This document shows, one piece after another, positions 1 through 8,212 of a stretch of DNA of 64,000 nt. The number at the start of each line of letters is the position of its first letter. Position 1 is the first letter of the stretch. The stretch comes from Thermus composti (GTDB lineage Bacteria > Deinococcota > Deinococci > Deinococcales > Thermaceae), in assembly GCF_014647535.1 (NCBI RefSeq), contig NZ_BMPJ01000004.1, positions 1 through 64,000 on the forward strand, given 5' to 3'. The notes beneath the pieces were generated by a model that saw only the letters and a program-made list of their open reading frames with translations, was not told the origin of the DNA and did not search any database. A program made the position numbers and the translations under genes.

Positions 1-1
1 G

Positions 2-58
2 GCCTTCTCCTTCAACCCCCTCTCCGCTCTGCGCTTCCTGGGGCTTTATGCGACATAG
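2..58 (+). CDS. C-terminal end of an unidentified ORF, cut by the window edge
   Basis: Frame 2 reads 18 residues from the window edge to a TAG at 56-58, ending in RFLGLYAT. Codons are strongly G/C-ending as in neighbouring genes, which supports real coding on the plus strand. The fragment is too short to identify. Loss of coding signal and lower GC just after it would fit the end of a mobile element, but no inverted repeat can be defined, so that is only a guess. Confidence 0.3.
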   Translation, partial: AFSFNPLSALRFLGLYAT

Positions 59-190
59 TGGTCAAGTCTGCGGATCCATGCTAGCCCGTTCATCTGGACC
101 TCCCCTTCATACGGCGCCTTGGACGGAGGTTCTCGGGGATAACTTGTCCTTTATTGTAGCAGAGCGGGGAAGGAGATTGTGGCCTCGGTT
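59..190. other. Non-coding gap with a possible leftward promoter
   Basis: This gap is less GC-rich than its surroundings. On the minus strand TACAAT (153-158) lies 17 nt after CACAAT (176-181), and GGGGAGGT precedes an ATG at 93 that opens only 15 codons before TAA at 46-48. This could be a broken gene start or chance. Nothing else is recognised here. Confidence 0.25.
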
Positions 191-739
191 CTAGACAGCC
201 TCCTCGTCCCGGGTCGCCTCGTAGAACCCACGGGCGTTGTGAAGGGTGTGGGCCAGGATCCCCGGGAGGAGGCTTCCCGTGAGGAGGTAGGCGAGGCCGA
301 AGAGGAGCCCCGCCACCCCCGTGTACAGGGGGTAGGCCCAGGCCCTTAAGGGGGCGGGGTGGAGGAGGGCGAAGAGGAGGGCCTGGAGGAGGACCCCGTA
401 CCCCCCGAACCGGTCCACCAGGAGGCTTTGCAAGAACCCCCGGAAGAAGACCTCCTCCCCAAGCCCCGAAAGGAGGGCGAGGAGAAGGAGGGGTCCCTTT
501 CCCAAGGGCTTTAGGGCCTTCCCGAGGGCCTTGTGAAGGCTTTCCACCTCCTGAAAGGAAGCGGGGAAGAGGCGGTGGAAGAGGGCCTCGATGGCCCAAA
601 GCAGAAGGAGAAGCGCCAAAGCCACCCCTAGGTCCCGCTCCGGCCTGGCCTCTCCGAAGGGGAGCCCCAAGAGAAGCATCCCCGAGGCCCCCACCAAGAG
701 GAGCCCTCCCTGAAGGAGGAGGAGCCACCGGAGGGGCAC
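191..739 (-). CDS. CPBP-family intramembrane metalloprotease
   Basis: A 182-residue integral membrane protein of the CPBP (CAAX protease / bacteriocin-processing) family. The three family motifs are present: EEVFFR at residues 95-100, FALLH at 123-127 and HTLHN at 164-168, supplying the glutamates and histidines expected at the active site. Several hydrophobic segments surround them. The start is GTG at 739, five bases after the upstream RAM gene, so the two are probably co-transcribed. Bacterial members process or protect against membrane peptides; the substrate here cannot be inferred. Confidence 0.85.
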   Translation of the reverse strand: MPLRWLLLLQGGLLLVGASGMLLLGLPFGEARPERDLGVALALLLLLWAIEALFHRLFPASFQEVESLHKALGKALKPLGKGPLLLLALLSGLGEEVFFRGFLQSLLVDRFGGYGVLLQALLFALLHPAPLRAWAYPLYTGVAGLLFGLAYLLTGSLLPGILAHTLHNARGFYEATRDEEAV

Positions 740-744
740 GGACC

Positions 745-1023
745 CTAGCCCTCGCCCAGGGAAAAGCCCTGGTCCAGAAGCTTTCGCGGATAGGCGCGGA
801 AGGCCAGGAGGGTCTCGGTGCGCTCCACCCCGGGAAGACCCAGAATGCCTTGGGTCACGACCTCGTCTAGCTCCTCTATGTCTTTCAGGCGTAGGAGGGC
901 CACCAGGTCAAAGGGCCCGGTGACGGAGTAGACCTCGGCCACTTGGGGCAGCTCAGCGATAAGCTCCCCCAAGGCGGCGATCCGGTCTCCCTTGGCGCGG
1001 ATGAGGACGAAGGCGGTGATCAC
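745..1023 (-). CDS. Stand-alone RAM-domain (Lrp/AsnC ligand-binding) protein
   Basis: At 92 residues this contains only the C-terminal amino-acid-binding (RAM) domain of Lrp/AsnC regulators. It begins MITAFVLIRAKG and carries the VYSVTGPFDLVALL core seen in that fold. No helix-turn-helix precedes it; the upstream gene stops 7 nt before the GTG start. Stand-alone RAM proteins are known from Thermus and archaea, assemble into rings and bind amino acids, but their role is poorly understood. It sits between a metallophosphoesterase and a membrane protease in one compact minus-strand unit. Confidence 0.85.
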   Translation of the reverse strand: MITAFVLIRAKGDRIAALGELIAELPQVAEVYSVTGPFDLVALLRLKDIEELDEVVTQGILGLPGVERTETLLAFRAYPRKLLDQGFSLGEG

Positions 1024-1030
1024 GCCCCCA

Positions 1031-1714
1031 TCATACGTCCAGGATGCGCTTGGGCCGAAAGCCCAAGGCGTCCGCCGCCACCAGGTGGAGGGGGATCCCC
1101 TGGTAGCTTTGCGGGAGCTTGGCGGGGTCTACCCCGTGGAGGTGGCCGTAGACGATGGCCTGGGGCCTGGCCTCCGCCGCCATCTCCAGAAGGGGTGTGG
1201 CCTCCCCACCCGGGCCAAAGGGAGGGAAGTGGAAGGCCACCACCAGGTATTGAAAGGCCTTGCCCTCGAGGTCCTTCAGGGAGAGCCTGAGCCGCTCCAC
1301 CTCCCGGGCGAAGACCTTCTCGTCTTCCGGGGTAGGGGGTGGGTACTGCCAGCCCCGGGTGCCCGCTACCGCCACCCCGTCCAGGACCAGGGCGTCGTTT
1401 TGCAGGGCGTACATTCCCGGAGGGAGGACCGCCCGAAGGCGGCTGATGGAGGGCCACCAGTAGTCGTGGTTGCCTTTCAAGAGCACCTTCCGCCCGGGCA
1501 GGGCCGCCAGGTCCAGGAGGTCGGGGATGGCCTCGGGGAGGCGCATGGCCCAGGAGATATCCCCCGGGACCAGGACCAGGTCCCCTTCCTCCACCACCGC
1601 CCGCCAGCCCCGGAAGAAGGCCTCAGGGTGGCCCTGCCAGCCGGGGCCGAACACGGTCATAGGCTTGGGGTGGACGCGGGAGAGGTGGGGGTCGGCGATG
1701 GCATAGACCCGCAT
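1031..1714 (-). CDS. Calcineurin-like metallophosphoesterase
   Basis: A 227-residue cytosolic phosphoesterase of the calcineurin-like superfamily. Metal-binding motifs appear in order: ADPH (D8, H10), VPGDIS, KGNHDYWW, the histidine in AFHFPP and YGHLHG near the C-terminus. The physiological substrate cannot be deduced. The ATG at 1714 is preceded seven bases upstream by a TACGCT -10-like hexamer (1722-1727) that overlaps the -10 of divergent recX. It heads the transcription unit with the RAM protein and CPBP protease. Confidence 0.85.
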   Translation of the reverse strand: MRVYAIADPHLSRVHPKPMTVFGPGWQGHPEAFFRGWRAVVEEGDLVLVPGDISWAMRLPEAIPDLLDLAALPGRKVLLKGNHDYWWPSISRLRAVLPPGMYALQNDALVLDGVAVAGTRGWQYPPPTPEDEKVFAREVERLRLSLKDLEGKAFQYLVVAFHFPPFGPGGEATPLLEMAAEARPQAIVYGHLHGVDPAKLPQSYQGIPLHLVAADALGFRPKRILDV

Positions 1715-1721
1715 GGGCCAT

Positions 1722-1731
1722 AGCGTACCCT
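1722..1731. promoter_or_regulatory. Overlapping divergent -10 elements, recX / metallophosphoesterase
   Basis: TACGCT (minus, 1722-1727) and TACCCT (plus, 1726-1731) overlap by two bases. Each lies 6-7 nt before a start codon (ATG 1714 minus, ATG 1738 plus). The plus element has TAGACC at 1704-1709, a 16-nt spacer away. RNA polymerase could not occupy both at once. Confidence 0.5.
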
Positions 1732-1737
1732 AAAGGG

Positions 1738-2172
1738 ATGGGAGGCTCCGAAGCTTTGGCCTGGGCCGTGAAGCTTTTGGCCCGCCGGGGTATGAGCGAG
1801 GCGCGCCTTAAGGAGAAGCTCCTCGGCCGTTTTCCCCCGGAGGAGGTGGATAGCGCCTTGGCGAGGCTAAAGGCCCTGGGCTACCTGGACGACCGGGCTT
1901 TCGCCGAGACCTTTGTGGCTGTCCGGCGCCAGTACGGTCCTAAGAAGCTCCGGCACCTTCTCTGGGTCCAGGGGGTGGCAGAGGAGGTGGTGGAGGAGGT
2001 CCTTCAGGGCCTGGGGGAAGCGGAGGTCCTGGAGGCGGCTTTGCGGGTGTTAAGGCGCTACCGCCACCGCCAGGACCCGGCCAAGGCGGTGCGCTTTCTC
2101 AGGGGCCGGGGGTTTCCCCTTGGCGTGGCCTGGGAGGCCTACCGGCTTGTCAAGGAGGAGGAGAGGGAGTAA
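1738..2172 (+). CDS. recX: Regulatory protein RecX
   Basis: At 144 residues this has the usual RecX length and arrangement of three-helix repeats. Helical segments such as MSEARLKEKLLGRF, LKALGYLDDRAFAETFV and KAVRFLRGRGFPL match family signatures. RecX binds RecA filaments and modulates recombination and SOS activity. recA is not in this window, so recX is unlinked here. The ATG at 1738 follows a -10-like TACCCT by six bases, with little room for a ribosome-binding site. It is divergent from the metallophosphoesterase and precedes the SRPBCC gene by nine bases. Confidence 0.85.
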   Translation: MGGSEALAWAVKLLARRGMSEARLKEKLLGRFPPEEVDSALARLKALGYLDDRAFAETFVAVRRQYGPKKLRHLLWVQGVAEEVVEEVLQGLGEAEVLEAALRVLRRYRHRQDPAKAVRFLRGRGFPLGVAWEAYRLVKEEERE

Positions 2173-2181
2173 AAAGAGCCC

Positions 2182-2619
2182 ATGCCCGAGGTGCGTGCCG
2201 AGCGCTACATCGCTGCTCCCCCAGAGAAGGTCTACGCCCTGGCCAAGGACCTGGAGGGCCTTAAGCCCTACCTCAAGGAGGTGGAAAGCCTTAAGGTCCT
2301 GGCCCGGGAGGGCTCCCGCACGAAAAGCGAATGGGTGGCGGTGGCCATGGGGAAGAAGGTGCGTTGGTTGGAGGAGGAGGAGTGGGACGACGCCCATCTC
2401 AAAAACCGCTTCTTCTCCCCCGAGGGGGATTTTGACCGCTACGAGGGCACCTGGGTCTTCCTCCCCGAGGGGGAGGGTACCCGGGTGGTCCTCACCCTCA
2501 CCTACGAACTCACCATCCCCATCTTCGGTGGGCTCTTGCAGAAGCTGGTGCAACGGCTGATGCAGGAGAACGTGGAAAGCCTCCTCAAGGGTTTGGAGGA
2601 CCGGGTCCAGTCCGCCTAG
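2182..2619 (+). CDS. SRPBCC (START-like) family protein
   Basis: A 145-residue protein of the SRPBCC helix-grip fold, close to the polyketide cyclase/dehydrase group. The opening VRAERYIAAPPEKVYALAKD and the later YEGTWVFLPEGEGTRV and LTYELTIPIFGGLL segments are typical, and it ends in the long C-terminal helix. Relatives include coenzyme-Q-binding Coq10-like proteins and lipid binders, so a small hydrophobic ligand is likely but unidentified. It starts nine bases after recX and probably shares its transcript. Confidence 0.75.
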   Translation: MPEVRAERYIAAPPEKVYALAKDLEGLKPYLKEVESLKVLAREGSRTKSEWVAVAMGKKVRWLEEEEWDDAHLKNRFFSPEGDFDRYEGTWVFLPEGEGTRVVLTLTYELTIPIFGGLLQKLVQRLMQENVESLLKGLEDRVQSA

Positions 2620-2648
2620 TTGCACAGGCCGCCCTTTTGTTCTAGCAT
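2620..2648 (+). promoter_or_regulatory. Promoter of spoVS
   Basis: TTGCAC (2620-2625) and TAGCAT (2643-2648) are separated by exactly 17 nt directly after the preceding stop codon. This predicts a start near 2655 and a leader of roughly 57 nt ending in AGGAGGT before the GTG of spoVS. Confidence 0.65.
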
Positions 2649-2711
2649 AGGCCCTGAAGCCGCCCATGTTTTTACCGAACGGGGTGGCTCAAGGGTTTTC
2701 AGGAGGTCAAA

Positions 2712-2984
2712 GTGGAAACGTTGCGCGTCTCTTCCAAGTCCCGCCCCAACTCCGTGGCCGGTGCCATCGCGGCGCTTCTGCGCACCAAGGGGGAGGTGGA
2801 GGTCCAGGCCATCGGGCCCCAGGCGGTGAACCAGGCGGTGAAGGCCATCGCCATTGCCCGGGGTTATATCGCCCCCGACAACCTGGACCTGGTGGTGAAG
2901 CCCGCCTTCGTGAAGCTGGAACTGGAAAACGAGGAGAGGACCGCCCTGAAGTTCAGCATCAAGGCCCATCCCCTGGAGCCTTGA
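2712..2984 (+). CDS. spoVS: Stage V sporulation protein S (SpoVS) homologue
   Basis: At 90 residues this is a full-length SpoVS-family protein, an Alba-like nucleic-acid-binding fold. The opening METLRVSSKSRPNSVAGAIA and the AIGPQAVNQAVKAIAIARGY core are highly characteristic. Thermus does not sporulate, so the Bacillus role (septation and late sporulation control) cannot apply directly. A regulatory or nucleic-acid-binding role is inferred from the fold. The GTG start at 2712 is fixed by AGGAGGT eight bases upstream, and it has its own promoter. Its TGA overlaps the TTG start of rsmB. Confidence 0.9.
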   Translation: METLRVSSKSRPNSVAGAIAALLRTKGEVEVQAIGPQAVNQAVKAIAIARGYIAPDNLDLVVKPAFVKLELENEERTALKFSIKAHPLEP

Positions 2985-4180
2985 GGGCGAGGACGCCTCG
3001 AGGCCTAGCCCTCCGCCTCCTCCTGGAGGTGGAGCGCGGGGGGCGGGCCCAGCTTCTTTTGGACCGGGCCCTTTCCCGACTGGACTGGCCGGAGCGGGAC
3101 CGGGCCTACGTGACCCATCTGGTCTACGGGGCCCTTCGCCACCTAAGGCTTCTGGACTTCCACCTAAAGCCCTGGCTTCCCCGCCCCGAAGGGCTTCCCC
3201 CGGAGGTGCGCTGGGCCTTGCGCCTTGGGGCTTGGGAGTGGCTTTCGGGCAAGCCCGACCACGCCCGGGTGAGCCCCTGGGTGGAGGAGGTCAAGGGGAT
3301 CTACCCCGGGCTTGCCGGGCTCGTGAATGCCGTGCTCCGCCGCCTCATTCCCCAGGAAGCCCCCGAGTGCGTGCGGCTTTCCCTGCCCGACTGGCTTTGC
3401 CAGGCCTGGCGAGCCTTTTTCGGGGATCTGGCCTTCGCCCAAGGCTTTAACGCGCCCGCACCTCTCTTCGTCACCGCCCTGCGCCCCGTGGAGGGCCTAA
3501 GGCCCGGCCCCCTCCCCCATAGCTACCTTTGGGAGGGTCCCAAGGCGGACTTTTCCGCCCTGGGCCTCCAGCCGCAAAACCCCGCCTCCCTTTTCGCCGC
3601 CCAGCTCCTTCAGGCCCGCCCCGGGGAGCGGGTCTTGGACCTCTGCGGGGGGGCGGGGCTTAAGGCCTTCTACCTGGCCGCCCAGGGGGCGGAGGTGGTC
3701 TCCTACGACCTGAACGCCAAGCGCCAGGAGGCGGGGAGGCGCACGGCCCGGAAGCTGGGCCTCTCGGTGGCCTACCGCACCCAGGACCTGCGGAACCCCC
3801 TTTCCGAGCGGGCGGCCAAGGTCCTTTTGGACGCCCCTTGCACGGGGACGGGCACCTTCCGGGGCCACCCCGAGCTTCGCTACCGCCTAAAGGCGGAGGA
3901 CCCGGCCCGGATGGCCGCCCTCCAGCTGAGGCTTCTGGAGACCGCCGCAAAGGCCACGGAGCCGGGCGGGGTCTTGGTCTACGCCGTCTGCTCCCTCACC
4001 GAGGAGGAGGGGGAGGGGGTGGCCCGGGCCTTCCTCCAGAGGCACCCGGAGTTCCGTCCAGAGCCTTTCGCCTGTCCTTTGCCCGTCCTTAAGGAGGGGC
4101 TTGGGGTCTACGTGGCCCCAGAAGGGGGCTTGGACGGGTTTTATTACCTCCGCCTCCGGCGGGTAGACTCTAAGGCATGA
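2981..4180 (+). CDS. rsmB: 16S rRNA (cytosine-C5) methyltransferase, RsmB family
   Basis: A 399-residue SAM-dependent rRNA m5C methyltransferase. The N-terminal ~130 residues form a NusB-like RNA-binding domain, starting ALRLLLEVERGG. The C-terminal Rossmann domain carries VLDLCGGAGLKAF for SAM binding, and both catalytic cysteines in DAPCTGTGTF and VYAVCSL. The reading frame is open further upstream, but homology begins just after the TTG at 2981. That codon overlaps the spoVS stop (TTGA), so it is chosen as the start. Its own stop overlaps proC by four bases. Family membership is secure; the exact target base (C967 in E. coli) is by analogy. Confidence 0.9.
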   Translation: MRARTPRGLALRLLLEVERGGRAQLLLDRALSRLDWPERDRAYVTHLVYGALRHLRLLDFHLKPWLPRPEGLPPEVRWALRLGAWEWLSGKPDHARVSPWVEEVKGIYPGLAGLVNAVLRRLIPQEAPECVRLSLPDWLCQAWRAFFGDLAFAQGFNAPAPLFVTALRPVEGLRPGPLPHSYLWEGPKADFSALGLQPQNPASLFAAQLLQARPGERVLDLCGGAGLKAFYLAAQGAEVVSYDLNAKRQEAGRRTARKLGLSVAYRTQDLRNPLSERAAKVLLDAPCTGTGTFRGHPELRYRLKAEDPARMAALQLRLLETAAKATEPGGVLVYAVCSLTEEEGEGVARAFLQRHPEFRPEPFACPLPVLKEGLGVYVAPEGGLDGFYYLRLRRVDSKA

Positions 4181-4962
4181 AGCTGGTCTTCCTGGGCCTG
4201 GGCAAGATGGGGCGAAGCATCCTCAAGGGGGCCCTGGAGAGGGGGGTGTTGCGGCCCGAGGAGGTGGGGGTGGTGGGGCGGAGCCTGGAGAGGGCCCGGG
4301 AGCTCGCCCAGCCTTTTGGCGTGCGGCCTTTGGTCCTCGAGGACCTGGCCCGGGCGGAGCGGGTCCTCATCGCCGTCCAGCCCCGGGACTTTCCCCACCT
4401 GGCCCCCGAGGTCGCCCGGCCCCACCTGGGCTACATCTCCATCATGGCGGGGGTTTCCACGGCGGTCCTCGCCCGCAGGCTGGACAACCGCCGGGTGGTG
4501 CGGGCCATGCCCAACGTGGCGGCGGCCATTGGGGAAAGCTCCACCGCCCTCACCGCCCTTCCCGAGGCCAAGGAGGCGGGGGACCTGGCCTTCGCCCAGT
4601 CCCTTTTCGCCACCGTGGGGGACGTGTACGAGATCCCCGAGCACCTCTTTGACCCCTTCACCGCCATGTCCGCCTCCGCCCCCGCCTACCTGGCCCTGGT
4701 GGCCGAGGCCCTGGCGGACGCCGGGGTGAAGATGGGGATGCCCCGGGCCCTGGCCCTGCGCCTGGCCGCCGAGGCTTTGGCGGCCACGGGGGAGCTCCTC
4801 AAGACCAAGCACCCCGCCCAGCTCAAGGACGAGGTGGCAAGCCCCGGGGGCACCACCATCCACGGCCTCCACGCCCTCGAGGCCCGCGCCCTCCGGGCCG
4901 CCTTCTACGAGGCGGTGGAGGCGGCCACCCGGAGGGGGCGGGAGCTTGGGGAGGTGGAGTAG
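4177..4962 (+). CDS. proC: Pyrroline-5-carboxylate reductase
   Basis: A 261-residue enzyme catalysing the last step of proline synthesis, NAD(P)H-dependent reduction of 1-pyrroline-5-carboxylate. The N-terminal GLGKMGRSIL is the dinucleotide-binding glycine loop. MAGVSTAVLA and RAMPNVAA are conserved central motifs, and the C-terminal dimerisation domain contains the signature VASPGGTTIHGLHALE. Length is normal for ProC. The ATG overlaps the rsmB stop by four bases, so the genes are translationally coupled. Other proline genes are not nearby. Confidence 0.95.
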   Translation: MKLVFLGLGKMGRSILKGALERGVLRPEEVGVVGRSLERARELAQPFGVRPLVLEDLARAERVLIAVQPRDFPHLAPEVARPHLGYISIMAGVSTAVLARRLDNRRVVRAMPNVAAAIGESSTALTALPEAKEAGDLAFAQSLFATVGDVYEIPEHLFDPFTAMSASAPAYLALVAEALADAGVKMGMPRALALRLAAEALAATGELLKTKHPAQLKDEVASPGGTTIHGLHALEARALRAAFYEAVEAATRRGRELGEVE

Positions 4963-5489
4963 TGCGGGGTTTCTTCCTCTTGCCCTTTTTGGCCTTGGGC
5001 TTGGCCCAGATCCTCCCCCCAGAAGGCGGGGTCTACGCCTACGCCGACGGCACCCTGCAGCGGCTCATTCCCGTGGAGGGAGGCTTTCTGCTGCGCTACC
5101 TCCGGGCCGGGGAGGTCCTTCGGGAGGACCGGCTCGGCCAGGACGAGGAGGGGCTTTGGCTTCAGGCCGTGCGGCTTCCCGGTGGGGTCTCGGCCTTCTT
5201 TCCGCCCCTCCTCCTCTACCCCCACCGCCTCTACGTGGGGGCTTCTTGGGGAGGAAGCGCCCGCTTCCAGGGGCAAAAGGTGGCCCTTTCCGCCCGGGTG
5301 GAGGGGGTAGAAGGGGTGAGGGTCCGGGCGGGGGCTTTCAACGCCTACCGCCTCCGGGTGGTCTACACCACGGAGAAGGGGGGGACGGACCTCAAGGAGG
5401 TGTACCTGGTGCCAGGCCTCGGGGTGGTGGCCTACCGGGCGGGGGAGGCCTGGGTGGAGCTTTTGCGCTTCACCCCAGGTGGGCCTTGA
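4962..5489 (+). CDS. Secreted protein of unknown function
   Basis: A 175-residue protein not assigned to a known family. It opens with a short signal peptide, MRGFFLLPFLALGLAQ, predicted to be cleaved near residue 15, and the rest is soluble and beta-rich with no transmembrane segment. Repeated motifs of the type LRYLRAGEVL and YRLRVVYTTEKGG suggest a periplasmic beta-sandwich domain. The GTG start at 4962 overlaps the proC stop. Its 3' end overlaps the convergent glycosyltransferase gene by 20 bases. Confidence 0.7.
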   Translation: MRGFFLLPFLALGLAQILPPEGGVYAYADGTLQRLIPVEGGFLLRYLRAGEVLREDRLGQDEEGLWLQAVRLPGGVSAFFPPLLLYPHRLYVGASWGGSARFQGQKVALSARVEGVEGVRVRAGAFNAYRLRVVYTTEKGGTDLKEVYLVPGLGVVAYRAGEAWVELLRFTPGGP

Positions 5490-6102
5490 GGTAGTAGCGG
5501 AGGATCTCCCGGTACATCCGGAGGCGGTGGGCGAGGCCCGGGAGGAGGCCCCGCTTCTCCTCCTTCATCACCTGGCTCACCCCCTTTAAGGGGAGGTACC
5601 GGACCCGCCAGCCCCGCGCCTTGGCGTGGCGGGTGAGGAGGAGTTCCAGGTCGTAGCGGGCCCTTTCCAGGCCCGGCACCCCTTTTAGGTCCGCGGTGCG
5701 CAAGGCCCTTTGCCCCGAGAGGAAGGGGGTGAGGCGCATGGCCCAATCGGTGGAAAGCCTTCCTCCCTGGAAGACCCCCACGGTCATCTCCGCCTGGCCT
5801 TGGGCCACAGGTTCCAAGAGGGCGTGGAGGTGCTCTGGCCTAAGACCCAAAAGGTCGGCGTCCAGGAGGAGGACAAAGGGGGTTTCCACCGCCTTAAGCC
5901 CCTCGGCGATGGCCCCGCCCTTGCCCCGGTTCTCCCCTAGGCGCACCACTTTGGCCCCGGCTTCCCGGGCTTTTTGGGCGGTCCCGTCTTGGGAGCCGTC
6001 GTCCGCCACCACCACGGGAAAGCCCGCCTCCCGGGCCACCCCCACCACCCTTTGGATGGTGGCCTCCTCGTTGTAGGCGGGGATGAGGACCGTGGCCGTC
6101 AT
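5470..6102 (-). CDS. Family 2 glycosyltransferase
   Basis: A 210-residue GT2 (GT-A fold) enzyme. The nucleotide-sugar site is visible as VLIPAYNEE at the N-terminus, then VVADDGSQDGT, NRGKGGAI and the metal-binding LLDADLLGL. It resembles dolichol-phosphate-mannose-synthase-like cytosolic transferases but has no membrane tail. Donor and acceptor are unknown. The ATG at 6102 overlaps the rseP stop as ATGA and is preferred to the ATG twelve bases upstream. It is the last gene of the minus-strand pyrH-frr-cdsA-dxr-rseP unit, which suggests lipid- or envelope-linked glycan synthesis. Confidence 0.85.
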   Translation of the reverse strand: MTATVLIPAYNEEATIQRVVGVAREAGFPVVVADDGSQDGTAQKAREAGAKVVRLGENRGKGGAIAEGLKAVETPFVLLLDADLLGLRPEHLHALLEPVAQGQAEMTVGVFQGGRLSTDWAMRLTPFLSGQRALRTADLKGVPGLERARYDLELLLTRHAKARGWRVRYLPLKGVSQVMKEEKRGLLPGLAHRLRMYREILRYYLKAHLG

Positions 6103-7112
6103 CCGCTTCCCCAAAGCCGCCTCAGGTCCTGGAAGGTGACCAAAAAGAGGAGGAGAAGGAGGAAGAGAAAGCCCAGGTAGTGGACCATGGCCTCCTGCTC
6201 GGGCCGGATCCGAAAGAGGCGGGAGAGGAAGAGGAGGAGGATCCTCCCCCCGTCTAAGGCGGGGATGGGGAGGAGGTTGAAGAGGGCCAAGGAGAGGTTG
6301 ATGGCGGCGGCGAGCTCCACCAGGCGGAAAAGCCCCTCCTGGGCGGCCCGGCCCGTCTCGGCCACGATGCCTATGGGGCCCATGACCCCGCTGTTGGGGT
6401 TGCCGGAAAGCACGCCCAAAAGCCCCCCCACCAGGGCCCGGACCATCTCGGGGCCGAAGCTTAGGGTGCGGCTTGCGGCGAGGAGGAGGCCTTCCAGGAA
6501 GCCCACCTTCCGGTAGGCCACCTCCGGCTGGTAGACGATCCCGAGCCGCTCCATCCCCGCCTCCCAGGTGAGGCTTAGGGTGAGCCTCTGGCCTTGGCGC
6601 AGGAGGGTGAGGGTGTGCTCCCCCGGGGTCTTCAGGCGCTCAATCTCCCGGGGATGGGCGAGGGGGATGCCGTCCACCTCCACGAGGACGTCCCCCGGCT
6701 TTAGGCCCGCTTCTTCCGCCAGGCTTCCCGGGAGGACCTCCAGGACCACGGCCCTTCCCGTGGCCTCCGGCACCCCCTGGGCGCTGAAGAGGTAGGCGAG
6801 GAGGCCCCAGGCCAAAAGGACGTTCATGGCCACCCCGGCCACCAGGACGAAAAGCTTCCCTAGGAAGGGAAGGGCGTCGTAACCCCGGCCTTTTTCCTCG
6901 GGGAGGAGGCCTTCTATGTCGGCGTACCCCCCTAAGGGGATGGCGGAAAGCCGCCACTCGGTTCCCCAGGCCTCCTTGCGCCAAAGGATGGGACCGAAGC
7001 CGATGCTGAAGGCCTTGACCCGCACCCCTTGGAGGCGGGCGGCCAGGTAGTGGCCGAGCTCGTGGACGAAGACGCTGACGCCGATGATGAGCAAAAACCA
7101 AAGGAGGCTCAT
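6099..7112 (-). CDS. rseP: Site-2 intramembrane zinc protease RseP
   Basis: A 337-residue M50 membrane metalloprotease. The catalytic HELGH lies in the first transmembrane helix at about residues 17-21, a PDZ domain occupies the middle ([20 protein letters not shown]) and the third metal ligand lies in [11 protein letters not shown] in a later helix. RseP-type enzymes cut anti-sigma factors and signal-peptide remnants within the membrane. The start at 7112 overlaps the dxr stop as ATGA; the longer open frame upstream is not used. The order cdsA-dxr-rseP is common in bacteria. Confidence 0.93.
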   Translation of the reverse strand: MSLLWFLLIIGVSVFVHELGHYLAARLQGVRVKAFSIGFGPILWRKEAWGTEWRLSAIPLGGYADIEGLLPEEKGRGYDALPFLGKLFVLVAGVAMNVLLAWGLLAYLFSAQGVPEATGRAVVLEVLPGSLAEEAGLKPGDVLVEVDGIPLAHPREIERLKTPGEHTLTLLRQGQRLTLSLTWEAGMERLGIVYQPEVAYRKVGFLEGLLLAASRTLSFGPEMVRALVGGLLGVLSGNPNSGVMGPIGIVAETGRAAQEGLFRLVELAAAINLSLALFNLLPIPALDGGRILLLFLSRLFRIRPEQEAMVHYLGFLFLLLLLFLVTFQDLRRLWGSG

Positions 7113-8212
7113 GTCCACCTCTTGGCCTCTTCCCGGGCCCAGGCGTCCACGGCGAAGAGGTTCTCCCATGTTAGGGGGAGGGAGGGGGTGGCTTCCAGGA
7201 CCTTGGCCAGGATCTCCGGGATGCGGGGGAAGGGGATTCTCCCTTCCAAGAAGGCCTCCACCGCCACCTCGTCGGCGGCGGAGACCGCCACCTGGGCCAC
7301 GCCCCCTAGCCTTCCTGCCTCGTAGGCCACGGCCAGGGCGGGAAAGCGCTTTAGGTCGGGCTCCAAGAACTCCAGCACCCCGGGGATGGGGAGGTCCTTG
7401 AGGGGGGTTTCCGCCCGCTCGGGGTAGGTGAGGGCGTACTGGATGAAAAGGCGCATGTCCGTGGGGCCGAGCTGGGCCTTGAGGCTTCCGTCCCGGAAGC
7501 GGACCAGGCCGTGCACGTAGGCCTGGGGGTGGATGAGGACCTTGATCCTTTCCAAGGGGAAGCGGAAGAGCTCCTTGGCCTCGAGGACCTCGAGGCCCTT
7601 GTTGAAGAGGGTGGCGGAGTCCACGGTCACCTTGGGCCCCATCCGCCAGCGGGGATGGTTTAAGGCCATCGCTGGGGTCACCCGGGAGAGGTCCTCGGGC
7701 TCCTTGAGGAAGGGGCCGCCGCTTGCCGTGAGGATGAGCTCGGCCACGTCCTCCCGCCTCTCCCCGAGGAGGGCCTGGAAGAGGGCCGAGTGCTCCGAGT
7801 CCACGGGGAGGATCTCGGCCCCGTGGGCCTCCGCCTCCTGCCAAAGGAGAGGGCCCGCCGCCACCATGGCCTCCTTGTTGGCGAGGGCGATGCGCTTCCC
7901 GGTCCGCGCCGCCACCCGGGTGGGGGGAAGCCCGGCCAGGCCCGGGATGGCGGCCACGACCACCTCCGCCTCCAGGGCCGCCACCTCCTCGGCCGGGGCG
8001 AGCCTTAGGTGGGGGAAGCGCCTTTTAAGCTCGGGGTGGAGGCTTTCGTCCGCCGCCACCAGAAGGGGCCGCCACCGGGCGATCTGCTGGGAGAGGGCCT
8101 CGAGGTTTTTAGATGCGGCAAGCCCCACCACCCGATAGCCCCTCAGGCGGCAGACCTCCAGGGCCTGCTGCCCGATGGAGCCCGTGGAACCCAGGACCAC
8201 GACCCGTTTCAT
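7109..8212 (-). CDS. dxr: 1-deoxy-D-xylulose-5-phosphate reductoisomerase
   Basis: A 367-residue cytosolic enzyme that rearranges and reduces DXP to 2-C-methyl-D-erythritol 4-phosphate, the committed MEP-pathway step of isoprenoid synthesis. It has the NADPH loop [14 protein letters not shown] at the N-terminus, [10 protein letters not shown], the metal-site motif [11 protein letters not shown], and TASGGPF. The ATG overlaps the cdsA stop by four bases. Length is slightly short of the E. coli enzyme but complete. Confidence 0.96.
   Translation of the reverse strand: MKRVVVLGSTGSIGQQALEVCRLRGYRVVGLAASKNLEALSQQIARWRPLLVAADESLHPELKRRFPHLRLAPAEEVAALEAEVVVAAIPGLAGLPPTRVAARTGKRIALANKEAMVAAGPLLWQEAEAHGAEILPVDSEHSALFQALLGERREDVAELILTASGGPFLKEPEDLSRVTPAMALNHPRWRMGPKVTVDSATLFNKGLEVLEAKELFRFPLERIKVLIHPQAYVHGLVRFRDGSLKAQLGPTDMRLFIQYALTYPERAETPLKDLPIPGVLEFLEPDLKRFPALAVAYEAGRLGGVAQVAVSAADEVAVEAFLEGRIPFPRIPEILAKVLEATPSLPLTWENLFAVDAWAREEAKRWT

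Noticed and set aside
90-728. Long minus-strand open frame opposite or shifted from the CPBP gene
   Set aside because: Its translation is proline- and glycine-rich low-complexity sequence typical of a shadow frame in GC-rich DNA. The 191-739 frame has the CPBP motifs.
2666-2980. N-terminal extension of rsmB
   Set aside because: It overlaps spoVS entirely and has no NusB or methyltransferase similarity; homology starts after TTG 2981.
7113-7844. Extension of rseP into dxr
   Set aside because: It is a shadow of dxr; the membrane protein begins at MSLLWFLL just before HELGH.
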